Source: Actinomycetes bacterium
Lineage (GTDB): Bacteria > Actinomycetota > Actinomycetes > Actinomycetales > Cellulomonadaceae
Length of the DNA: 15,278 bases
Direction: 5' to 3'
Assembly (NCBI GenBank): GCA_023462275.1
Contig: JAEWYD010000126.1
Span: forward strand, 1 to 15,278
The notes under the pieces were generated by a model that ran no database searches, had not been told where the DNA came from, and worked only from the letters and a program-made list of their open reading frames with translations. Made by a program: the position numbers and the translations under genes. Shown piece after piece: positions 6,968 through 13,425 of this stretch. How positions within the stretch are numbered: the stretch's first letter is position 1; each line of letters opens with the position of its first letter.

Positions 6968-8299
6968 TCACGCCTCCGTCTCGGGCGGCACCGCGTGCCC
7001 GCCCGGGGCCTGCGCCGCGGCCCGGCGCGCGGCGACGTCGGCGTGGGAGACGCGGGGCATCCAGCGGGCCATGACGACCAGCGCGACGCCCGTCGTCAGG
7101 GGCACGAGCATCGCGCGCGCGATGCCGACGTGGTCGGACAGCGTGCCGATCAGGGCCGGCCCCGTGAGGAACGCGGTGTAGCCGAACCCGACGACGACGC
7201 CCATCACCCGCCCGCCGCCCAGGTTGCCCGCCGTGCCGTAGATCTGCGGAGCGATCATCCCGACGCCGAGCCCGACGAGGCACCAGCCCGCGAGCACCAC
7301 GGGCAGCCCGGTAGCGACCACGGCGACGACGTAGCCACACACCGCCGTCGCCGAGCCGACCGACACGACGCGGCGGTGCCCGAACCGCTCGACCAGGTGG
7401 TCGCCCACCAGCCGGATCACCACCATGAAGACGCTCACGCACACGACGCCGAGGGCCGCGGTCGAGGTGTCGACGCCGGTGACGTCGCGCACGTGCACCG
7501 ACGACCAGTCGAACCCGGTGCCCTCGGTGAGGCCGAAGCAGATCGCCATCGCCCCGAGCAGCCAGGTGGCGCGGGGCAGCGGCGCGCGCACGACGTCGCC
7601 GGCCGCCGTCCGCGGCTCGGGCTCGCTCTGCGGCACCGCGGGTCGCATGACCGCGAGCGCGGTCAGCCCGACGGCGATGGCGGCCACCAGCGTCACGGCC
7701 ACGCGCGTGTCGTGGGCGACGCCGAACGCACCGACGAGCCAGGCGACCGCACCGCCCGCCGCCGAACCCACGGAGAAGAACGCGTGGAAGCGGCTCATGA
7801 CCGGCCGGCCCCGCCGGCGCTCGACGTGCACGGCGAGCGTGTTCATGCACACGTCCATGCAGCCGTTGCCGGCGCCGAACACGACCGCCCCGGCGATGCC
7901 GGCGGCGTGCGTCGGCGCCCACGCCAGGATCGCGAGGCCCACCGCCATGACCGGCGCGGCCGCGAGCGTGGGAAGGCGCGCGCCCGAGCGGTCCGCCCAG
8001 CGACCGCCGAGCTGCATGGTCGTCACCGCGGCGATGCCCGAGGCGACCATGAGGACGGCCAGGCCGGTGCGGTCCGTCGCGAACCGCTCGCGCAGGCCGG
8101 GCTGCACGGCGCCGAACGCGCCGACGAACATGCCGTTGAGCGCGAACGCGGCGAGGACCCCGACGACGGCGCGGCGCACACTGCCGGTGGTGCCGATGAG
8201 GCCGGCGAGGGGCGGCGTCGCGCTGGTCGGCGGGGGCGCCGCCGCGGGGTGGGGGGTCGCTGGGCGAGGGGTCCCTGGGCGGTCAGACGAGGACGACAT
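6968..8299 (-). CDS. MFS transporter, YbjJ-like
   Basis: This 443-residue inner-membrane transporter has about twelve hydrophobic helices after a Pro/Ala-rich cytoplasmic tail (residues 1-32). The stretch GNGCMDVCMNTLAVHVERRR, followed by GRPVMSRFHAFFSVGSAAGG, matches the well-conserved region between helices 4 and 5 of YbjJ-type sugar/drug MFS proteins; a loop GGRWADRSGARLP fits the MFS motif A position. I prefer the ATG at 8299 because GGAGG lies 5 nt upstream; the ATG at 8311 has no such site. The start lies inside the end of the DeoR gene (17-nt overlap), so it is likely co-transcribed with and controlled by that regulator. The substrate is unknown; a sugar or sugar derivative is plausible only by association. 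Confidence 0.88.
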   Translation of the reverse strand: MSSSSDRPGTPRPATPHPAAAPPPTSATPPLAGLIGTTGSVRRAVVGVLAAFALNGMFVGAFGAVQPGLRERFATDRTGLAVLMVASGIAAVTTMQLGGRWADRSGARLPTLAAAPVMAVGLAILAWAPTHAAGIAGAVVFGAGNGCMDVCMNTLAVHVERRRGRPVMSRFHAFFSVGSAAGGAVAWLVGAFGVAHDTRVAVTLVAAIAVGLTALAVMRPAVPQSEPEPRTAAGDVVRAPLPRATWLLGAMAICFGLTEGTGFDWSSVHVRDVTGVDTSTAALGVVCVSVFMVVIRLVGDHLVERFGHRRVVSVGSATAVCGYVVAVVATGLPVVLAGWCLVGLGVGMIAPQIYGTAGNLGGGRVMGVVVGFGYTAFLTGPALIGTLSDHVGIARAMLVPLTTGVALVVMARWMPRVSHADVAARRAAAQAPGGHAVPPETEA

Positions 8300-9041
8300 C
8301 GACGCCTCCATCGCGGTAGGTGGCCAGGGCGGCCGGGTCGGCGTCGGCCGTGGTCACGAGGGTGTCGACCGCGCTCACCGGCGCGACGCCGAAGGCAGCG
8401 GTCCTGGTCAGCTTGCCCGGCTCGACGACGAGGACCGTGCGGGCCGCGGCGGTGATGGCGGCCCGCTTGAGGTCGGCGTCGTCGGTGGTGGTCGAGGTGA
8501 TGCCGTGGGCCGGGTCGGCGGCGCAGCCGCTCAGGATCGCCACGTCGACGTGCAGCGCCTGGACGGCGGCGACGGCGCGGCTGCCGCGGAAGGTCAGCTC
8601 GACCGTCTCGACCTCGCCGCCCGGCAGGACGAGCCGGACGCCGGTGCGTGCCCCGAGCGCCGCCGCCGCATGCAACGACAGGGGGACGACGGTGAGCGGC
8701 CGGCCGGCGAGGTGCTCGGCCACGGCCAGGCACGTGGTGCCGGTGTCGAGGATCACGGTCTCCTGGTCGCCGATGAGCGCGGCGACGCGGACGGCCAGGC
8801 GTTGCTTGACGTCCCAGGCCTGGCGGCGGCGGGTGGCGAAGGGAAGGGCGTCGCCCCGGCCGGCGATCGCCACAGCCCCGCCCCGAACGCGGCGCAGGCA
8901 GTCGTGCGCCTCGAGTGACTCGAGGTCCCGGCGGATCGTCATCTCCGACGTGCCGAAGCGTTCGGCGAGCTCGGTCACGCGCACGCGGCCGGCGCGGGTG
9001 AGCTCGGCGACGATGGCGTCGGCGCGTTGTGCACTGTCCAC
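8283..9041 (-). CDS. DeoR/GlpR-family transcriptional regulator
   Basis: This 252-residue regulator has an N-terminal winged helix-turn-helix (ADAIVAEL...VRVTELAERFGTSEMTIRRD, residues about 7-40), the family signature RVRGGAV near 50, and a C-terminal effector domain with the phosphosugar-sensing DTGTT loop near 98 and the GRPLTVVPLSL strand. Such proteins usually repress a neighbouring sugar uptake or catabolic operon until a sugar phosphate binds. I chose the GTG at 9041 because it gives the usual family start (DSAQRADAIVAEL); a TTG at 9077 would add 12 unlikely residues. No Shine-Dalgarno is seen, so the message may be leaderless. An inverted repeat overlaps this start, suggesting autoregulation. 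It overlaps the MFS gene by 17 nt. Confidence 0.9.
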   Translation of the reverse strand: MDSAQRADAIVAELTRAGRVRVTELAERFGTSEMTIRRDLESLEAHDCLRRVRGGAVAIAGRGDALPFATRRRQAWDVKQRLAVRVAALIGDQETVILDTGTTCLAVAEHLAGRPLTVVPLSLHAAAALGARTGVRLVLPGGEVETVELTFRGSRAVAAVQALHVDVAILSGCAADPAHGITSTTTDDADLKRAAITAAARTVLVVEPGKLTRTAAFGVAPVSAVDTLVTTADADPAALATYRDGGVDVVLV

Positions 9042-9051
9042 GACAACAGTG
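9032..9051. promoter_or_regulatory. Candidate operator over the DeoR-family start codon
   Basis: CACTGT (9032-9037) and ACAGTG (9046-9051) form a perfect 6-bp inverted repeat with an 8-nt spacer that contains the GTG start. Flanking bases extend it imperfectly (GTTGTG on one side, AACAC on the other). Position and symmetry suit autorepression; the binding protein is inferred. Confidence 0.45.
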
Positions 9052-9125
9052 AACACCCGGCATGTGCGAATGAACAAGTCGGATGTCCCATGAAGCCCCC
9101 GCCGTCGTCCGGCGTCCCCGGTCGT

Positions 9126-9197
9126 CCGCCGTCCCGGCCGTCCCCGCCGTCGTCCGCCGACCCCGCCGTCCCGGCCGTCCCCGCCGTCGTCCGCCGA
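9126..9197. repeat. 35-bp direct repeat, two exact copies
   Basis: Bases 9126-9160 and 9163-9197 are identical (begin CCGCCGTCCCGGCCG, end GTCGTCCGCCGA), separated by CC, a period of 37. Related GCCGTCGTCCGGCG sequence just to the left (from about 9097) suggests older, decayed copies. It lies upstream of the DeoR gene and runs into the hairpin repeat at 9195. Confidence 0.85.
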
Positions 9198-9261
9198 GTA
9201 CTGCCGCCCACGCCAGCGCTGCCGCTGCCGCGGCAGTCCTCGTGCGGATCGGCAGCGCTCG
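9195..9261. repeat. Intergenic hairpin repeat, copy 1 (four cores, two each way)
   Basis: The 12-nt core CGGCAGYGCTCG occurs four times within one mismatch of a variant: reverse at 9195-9206 and 9213-9224, forward at 9231-9242 and 9250-9261. The reverse and forward pairs can fold onto each other. A perfect palindrome CTGCCGCGGCAG sits in the middle (9225-9236). It lies between the stop of the 76-residue gene and the DeoR upstream region. The same core occurs near 11.55 and 12.83 kb. Confidence 0.65.
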
Positions 9262-9281
9262 AGGCCTACGGCGCCGCGCGC

Positions 9282-9512
9282 CTATCGCCGCCGTTCGCCG
9301 CGGTTGCGCTCGTGGTTGCGCGCGACCCGCTCGTTGCCGTGCTTGTAGCTGCCGGTGACCCGCGCCATCAGCAGCTGGGGGTCGTCGCGCTCGACGTCGG
9401 CCAGGAAGCGCGCGGCCGCGGCCCCGCGCAGGACGGCGGCGCGGACGCCCCGGTGCGTGACCACCACGTCGCCGCCGCGGACGGCGTACGCGAAGCCGCC
9501 CGGGGCGCCCAT
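9282..9512 (-). CDS. Small basic conserved-type protein coupled to GNAT gene (76 aa)
   Basis: The ATG overlaps the stop of the GNAT gene by one base (TGATG), so it is almost certainly read by coupled translation. The product starts with a compact domain, MGAPGGFAYAVRGGDVVVTH, then RGVRAAVLRGAAAARFLADVE and an end rich in Arg, Asn and Glu (GNERVARNHERNRGERRR, residues about 57-74). The basic tail suggests nucleic acid or ribosome contact, but that is a guess. I recall similar unnamed small proteins in actinobacteria (memory only, not checked). A longer reading starting at 9611 is a shadow in the GNAT gene. No membrane segment or metal motif is visible. Confidence 0.78.
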   Translation of the reverse strand: MGAPGGFAYAVRGGDVVVTHRGVRAAVLRGAAAARFLADVERDDPQLLMARVTGSYKHGNERVARNHERNRGERRR

Positions 9513-10621
9513 CAGCCGAGCCGCTTCTGCCAGGCCCCCGCGACCCCCGCCCGGCGGAAGCCGAGCGCCACGTTGATGCGGAGCATGTAGTCGTTCTCCT
9601 CCGCGTTCCACGTGTGCACGCGGGCCGCCTGCGGCCGCTCGACGGCGAGGGCGCGCAGGTTCGCGGTCTTCACGAGCATGCCGAGGCGGTGGCCGCGGTG
9701 CTCCGGTGCCACCAGCGTGTCGTCCTGGAACGCGATCTCCGGCCAGGGGAGCGGGAAGCTGAGCACCGTGTACGCGGCGAGCGTGCCGGTGGGGAGGTGC
9801 TCAGCGGCGGTGAGCACGAAGCCGAGGCCGCCCTCGTGCAGGCGCTGCTGCCACGAGCGGACGCGGTCCGCGTCCCACGCGGACTGCTCGATGTCGAGAC
9901 CGCCCTTGGGCGGGTCCGTGCTCATCCGCGCCTGCAGGGCCGCCAGCTGGCCGAGCCGCTCCTCGGGGACGGCGTCGTGCCACGTGTGCACGCGGTAGTC
10001 CGGGCCGGCGTGCGCGACGGCGTCGTCCGCCAGCTCGTCCAGCAGCGCGCCGTCGACCGGCAGCCGCAGGACGCTGTAGCGCTCGGCCTGCTCGAGCGCG
10101 TACCCGTGCCGGCGGGCGAACCGCGCACCCGGCTCGTCGGCGCGGATGCGGCCCGAGCCGGTGGGCGGCTCGAGGGCGTCCGGGGTGCCGGCGTCGGGCT
10201 CGCCCGCGTGCTGCGTCCACGCGATGACGCTGGTGCGTCCGTGCTCGGTGACCACCCGCTCCGCGGCGGCGTGCAGCGCCGTCCCGACCCCGCGGCCGGT
10301 GTGCTCGGGGCTCACGTACACCTCGACGTCGGCGCGGTGGGTGTTGTCCGCGACGGGCAGGCCGATCTTGGCCATGCCGACGACGTCGTCCGCCGTCGGC
10401 TGCGCGACCGAGTCGGCGACGGCGACGAGGACCTGTCGGATCGCGTACGGCTGCGGCGCGAGCTCGGCGAGCAGGAACGGCGCCGGGTACATGAGGTCGG
10501 CGTAGCCCCAGGTCGCGAGCTCGTTGCGGTACGTGACGGCGGCGGCGCCGTGCAGGGCCCACGCCTCCGGGGCGTCCAGCGACGCCGGAACGGGAGCGGT
10601 GTGGATCGTCCACGATGACAT
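9512..10621 (-). CDS. Tandem-domain GNAT family N-acetyltransferase
   Basis: This 369-residue cytoplasmic protein seems to contain two GNAT folds. The N-terminal half has the acetyl-CoA loop VSPEHTGRGVGTALH (about residues 103-117) after the strand RADVEVYV. The C-terminal half has VAPEHRGHRLGMLVKTANLR (near 308-327) followed by TWNAEENDYMLRINVALGFR, the usual asparagine-containing end of the fold. Both loops keep the R/Q-x-x-G-x-G/A pattern in recognisable form, the first better than the second. Two-domain GNATs include mycothiol synthase, but the motifs here do not single out that enzyme. The substrate is unknown. The ATG at 10621 has only a weak Shine-Dalgarno. The downstream 76-residue gene overlaps its stop. 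Confidence 0.88.
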   Translation of the reverse strand: MSSWTIHTAPVPASLDAPEAWALHGAAAVTYRNELATWGYADLMYPAPFLLAELAPQPYAIRQVLVAVADSVAQPTADDVVGMAKIGLPVADNTHRADVEVYVSPEHTGRGVGTALHAAAERVVTEHGRTSVIAWTQHAGEPDAGTPDALEPPTGSGRIRADEPGARFARRHGYALEQAERYSVLRLPVDGALLDELADDAVAHAGPDYRVHTWHDAVPEERLGQLAALQARMSTDPPKGGLDIEQSAWDADRVRSWQQRLHEGGLGFVLTAAEHLPTGTLAAYTVLSFPLPWPEIAFQDDTLVAPEHRGHRLGMLVKTANLRALAVERPQAARVHTWNAEENDYMLRINVALGFRRAGVAGAWQKRLG

Positions 10622-10702
10622 GCGCCCAGGGTGCGGCGTCCGGAGCGTAGCGGGCGAGCCAATTGTGGCCGCTGGCGTCGGAGCCGCTCCGTGCGGCGTG
10701 GC

Positions 10703-11341
10703 TCAGAGGCCGTCGGGCCGGCGCTTCTGCGGGTACGGAGTCTCTCCCCGGGACAGCTTCTCGACGAGGTCGGCGATGCGGCGCGCCCGCGTCTCGGCGC
10801 GTTTGGCCTGGTGGACGCGGTAGGTGATGGCGAAGCGGTTGGTCGAGGTCAGGGCCTCGAACCACGCCTGGGCGGCCGGGTTCGCCGCGAGCGCGACCGT
10901 CAGGTCCTCCGGCACGACGGCGTCGCGCGCCGACGGGTACGCCGCCGCCCACCGGCCGTCGGCCTTGGCCGCGTCGACCTGGGCGCGGCCGGCGTCGTGC
11001 ATCCGGCCCTCCTGCTCCAGGCGCTCGATGCGCTCGACGTTGCGCGCGGACCAGACGCTGCGCGGCCGTCGCGGCGTCATGCGCTGGTAGACGCTGGCCG
11101 CGTCCCGGCGTCGGCCCTGGCCGTCGATCCAGCCGAAGCAGAGCGCGTCCTGGAGCGCCGCCTCGTAGGTCAGCGCCGTGACGTCGCCGCCCTTCTTGTG
11201 CAGGACGAGCCACACGCCGGGCGACGACGCGTGGTTCTCCTCGAGCCACGCGCGCCACGCAGGGGCGTCGGGCAGCAGCAGCTCGGGCAGGTCGTCGGGC
11301 AGCGGCGCGGGCGGTGCGGCACTCGGTACGTCGTCGGCCAT
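10703..11341 (-). CDS. YdeI/OmpD-associated family protein
   Basis: This 212-residue protein has the diagnostic YdeI block: AWLEENHASSPGVWLVLHKK (residues about 31-50), then ALCFGWIDGQGRRRD, a TPRRPRSVWSARNVERI stretch, and GRMHDAGRAQVDAAKADGRW. The C-terminal part (QAWFEALTSTNRFAITYRVH, AKRAETRARRI) matches the helical tail of the family. Members are cytoplasmic; in enteric bacteria the family has been linked to peptide and bacteriocin resistance, but the biochemical role is not settled. The ATG at 11341 has GAGG about 7 nt upstream. The gene stands alone, 81 bp before the GNAT gene on the same strand, and could be co-transcribed with it. Confidence 0.9.
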   Translation of the reverse strand: MADDVPSAAPPAPLPDDLPELLLPDAPAWRAWLEENHASSPGVWLVLHKKGGDVTALTYEAALQDALCFGWIDGQGRRRDAASVYQRMTPRRPRSVWSARNVERIERLEQEGRMHDAGRAQVDAAKADGRWAAAYPSARDAVVPEDLTVALAANPAAQAWFEALTSTNRFAITYRVHQAKRAETRARRIADLVEKLSRGETPYPQKRRPDGL

Positions 11342-11454
11342 GCCCCATCCTCACCCGACCCACCGACACCCGCGCCCGCCCCAGACCGGCGGCACGGCTG
11401 GGCCGGTCCGCCCTGAGCGGCGGCGGACGCCCTGCCTCGGCTCTCGCCACTCCT

Positions 11455-11560
11455 GACCGCTGCCCCGCCCCACGATCGCTGTCGCGTGACGCGATCGCTG
11501 CCGTTTCAGTGGCAGCGGTCGCGCTGATCCGGCAGCGATGGACCCGTACGGCAGTGCTCG
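11455..11560. repeat. Intergenic hairpin repeat, copy 2
   Basis: The strongest part is a 13-bp stem (11490-11502 with 11511-11523) around an 8-nt loop, with one G-U type wobble. To the right, 11527-11560 matches the copy near 12.8 kb at 30 of 34 positions and includes the cores CCGGCAGCGATGG (11529-11541) and CGGCAGTGCTCG (11549-11560). To the left is GACCGCTGCC (11455-11464), also shared, and a second pairing GATCGC/GCGATC (11474-11479 with 11491-11496) that competes with the main stem. It lies after the AbiEi/DUF559-like gene and before the YdeI gene, both minus strand. Confidence 0.85.
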
Positions 11561-11619
11561 TGTCCAGTGCGGCTCGTCGGTGACCGCCATCCGCGCGGTG
11601 GAGGGTCACGGCGGGGGCC

Positions 11620-12591
11620 TCACCAGCGGTCGTCGACCCGGTCGGCGGTCAGCTCGCGGCGCGGCGTCACGCGGACGGCCGCCGGGTCCGGCGCTGCGGC
11701 GACGATCCGGCGGACGAGCTGGGACGGGTCGGCGACGTCGTGCCGCGTGATGCGCACGATGCGATATCCAGCGGCCTCGATCGCCGCTTGCCGGCGCTTC
11801 TCGGACCGCAGGGCACGCGCGGCGCCCTCACCCTCGTACTTCGACTCGCCGTCGTACTCGCCGAGCAGCCGCCAGTCCGGCCAGCCGAGGTCGGCCCAGA
11901 AGTCACCGAGCGCCGTCGGCACGCCCAGCTGGGTGATCGGTGCTGGCAGCCCCGCTCGGAGCAGGACGAACCGAGCCGTCGACTCCCCAGCCGACTCGGC
12001 GCCGTCGTCGGCCAGGTCGAGGACCGCGCGTGCGACGGCGACCCCCCGGTGCCCGCGCATCGTTGCGAGCAGGGCGAGACAGCGCGATCTCGACGCTCCG
12101 GCCCGCAGCGCGGCGTCCGCGATCATGAGCCCGGCGTGGGGGCCGAGGGTCGCGGCGCAGTCGACGGCGGTGCGCTCGAGAGACGTCACGGCCTGTCCGT
12201 GCACCGTCGCGACGTCGTCGGGCTCGAGGGCGCAGACGTGTCGGACGACGTCACGGCTCCGGCCCGTCTGGTGCGTGGTGCCGGTCACGTGGGCGTACCG
12301 CGGGGGCCGCGGGAGAGGGAGCCCCCAGACGAGCGCCGCGGACGCGTGGCTGATGACGTGCTCGGACCGGAGCTGCCGTGCGAGGGCGACCAGGCGGGCG
12401 CGTTCGAGGAGCTCGCGGCCTGCCGGTCCCGATGCGTCAGGCCCTGCGATGTAGGCGCCCGTGCGGACCCGCACCCAGGTGCCGCTGGCGACCCGCGCGG
12501 CCACGTCCGCCGGTAGGTGGTCCGCCGTGAAGTGGACGCCGGGCGGCACCGGTGGAGTGGGCCCGAGGGCGGAGCCTGGTCGGCGTGGCAC
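11620..12591 (-). CDS. AbiEi-antitoxin-like / DUF559-like protein
   Basis: The product has two parts. The N-terminal part (HFTADHLPADVAARVASGTW, then VRVRTGAYIAG) resembles the winged-helix AbiEi-type antitoxin domain often found in actinobacteria, with a central region ISHASAALVWGLPLP and SLERTAVDCA typical of these proteins. The C-terminal part (DWRLLGEYDGESKYEG, then LRSEKRRQAAIEAAGYRIVR and ITRHDV) resembles the Vsr/DUF559 nuclease-like fold, with candidate acidic residues in GEYDGESKY. No AbiEii-type toxin gene lies beside it, so it may be an orphan. The start is uncertain: GTG at 12591 is used; GTG at 12549 and ATG at 12729 are alternatives. An ATG at 12783 is rejected because the reading would cross the intergenic hairpin repeat. 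No start has a good Shine-Dalgarno. Confidence 0.78.
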   Translation of the reverse strand: MPRRPGSALGPTPPVPPGVHFTADHLPADVAARVASGTWVRVRTGAYIAGPDASGPAGRELLERARLVALARQLRSEHVISHASAALVWGLPLPRPPRYAHVTGTTHQTGRSRDVVRHVCALEPDDVATVHGQAVTSLERTAVDCAATLGPHAGLMIADAALRAGASRSRCLALLATMRGHRGVAVARAVLDLADDGAESAGESTARFVLLRAGLPAPITQLGVPTALGDFWADLGWPDWRLLGEYDGESKYEGEGAARALRSEKRRQAAIEAAGYRIVRITRHDVADPSQLVRRIVAAAPDPAAVRVTPRRELTADRVDDRW

Positions 12592-12732
12592 AGCACGTGA
12601 TCGTCGCGGTGCGTTGCGGGCGACGGGGGTCGGGTCCGCCCGAGCTGTGGACGGCGTCCGGTGGGCGGGTCTTGGGGGCGGCGGAGTGCGATGGGGCGAC
12701 CGACGGCGGTGGAGCGGCGCCGCCGACATCCT

Positions 12733-12863
12733 CGACCGCTGCCAGGCACAATCCATCGCTGCCAGCGAAGCGGCAGCGATCACGTCATCCGGCAGCGATG
12801 GCCGCGGACGGCAGCGCTCGGGACGGACGGCAGCGCTCGGGACGGACGGCAGCGCTCGCTGCC
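12733..12863. repeat. Intergenic hairpin repeat, copy 3, with tandem cores
   Basis: ATCGCTGCC (12755-12763) and GGCAGCGAT (12772-12780) form a perfect 9-bp stem with an 8-nt loop, the same loop length as at 11.5 kb. Then comes the shared 34-nt block (12787-12820). The core CGGCAGCGCTCG is then repeated at 12809, 12828 and 12847 with a 19-nt period. The end folds again: GGCAGCG (12848-12854) with CGCTGCC (12857-12863). GACCGCTGCC at the left (12734-12743) is shared with the 11.5 kb copy. Confidence 0.88.
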
Positions 12864-12886
12864 CGGAGGAGCCGGGCGGCCAGGCG

Positions 12887-13174
12887 TCAGGCGCCGGGGT
12901 TGACCGCCGGGGGGAACACGGGCGCCGGGCCGCCGAAGAAGCACTGGCACGGGCCGTCGTAGTGCCGGAACCCCGTGGACGGACGCGCCGCGCAGGGCAC
13001 GCCGAGCTGCCCGACGGACGCGAGCTCCCGGTCCGTCACGACGACGACGCGGTGCGCCACCGGACGGACCAGCGGGACGACGACGGCGTGGAGGCTGGCG
13101 CGCGCGGTCGCTGCCTCGTCGTGCAGCACGAGGGGCGCGAAGGACTCGACGGCGGCGACGGTGGCTGCGCTCAT
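12887..13174 (-). CDS. Small Cys/Pro-motif protein A (95 aa), unknown family
   Basis: A strong Shine-Dalgarno (GGAGG, 5 nt before ATG) supports this start. Residues 1-55 form a hydrophobic-leaning region (LVLHDEAATARASLHAVVVP, then AHRVVVVTDREL) that looks like a short beta/alpha fold rather than a signal peptide. Residues about 58-95 are the block GVPCAARPSTGFRHYDGPCQ followed by CFFGGPAPVFPPAVNPGA, which recurs almost unchanged in the gene at 13426-13674. The Cys spacing is C-x14-C-x-C with a nearby His, and the end is Pro-rich. I do not know the family. Metal or redox binding, or a processed C-terminal peptide, are possible; no modifying enzyme is encoded nearby in this window. The hairpin repeat begins 24 nt after the stop. 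Confidence 0.75.
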   Translation of the reverse strand: MSAATVAAVESFAPLVLHDEAATARASLHAVVVPLVRPVAHRVVVVTDRELASVGQLGVPCAARPSTGFRHYDGPCQCFFGGPAPVFPPAVNPGA

Positions 13175-13303
13175 CGCGTCCTCCTCGGGTCCGGGGGCAC
13201 CGGTCTCCCTCGAGGGATCTCGGCACCGTTGCTGGGGTCGGTCACAGTCAGCATCGGCGTTCGTCGACGGGACCTGAGCGCGGCACGCGGGTGAACGCTC
13301 ACT

Positions 13304-13324
13304 TCGACCACGACGGAGTCGAAA
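13304..13324. promoter_or_regulatory. Inverted repeat upstream of protein A
   Basis: TTCGAC (13304-13309) and GTCGAA (13319-13324) form a 6-bp inverted repeat with a 9-nt spacer, about 130-150 bp upstream of the protein A start. An A+T-richer patch (AAATCGTTAT) follows. It could be an operator or promoter region; nothing else supports it. Confidence 0.25.
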
Positions 13325-13425
13325 TCGTTATCGACGACGCGGGCGTCCGGTGCATGCAGCGCGCCACGAGCGCGCCGATCTTCGCGTCGGAGCCGCGTCG
13401 ATCCCTCTGCCGCCGACGGGCGCCG

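Noticed and set aside
9083..9358. Plus-strand readings through the repeats at 9.1-9.3 kb
   Set aside because: Composition is Pro/Arg/Ala/Val from the tandem repeat; no domain and no ribosome binding site.
12592..12783. Longer N-terminus for the AbiEi/DUF559-like protein
   Set aside because: It is Pro/Arg-rich, and its beginning is the intergenic hairpin repeat, which is also found at other non-coding sites.
12809..12863. CRISPR-like array (three regular repeats)
   Set aside because: The spacers are a constant 4 nt (GGAC), repeats are 15 nt, and no cas genes are present.
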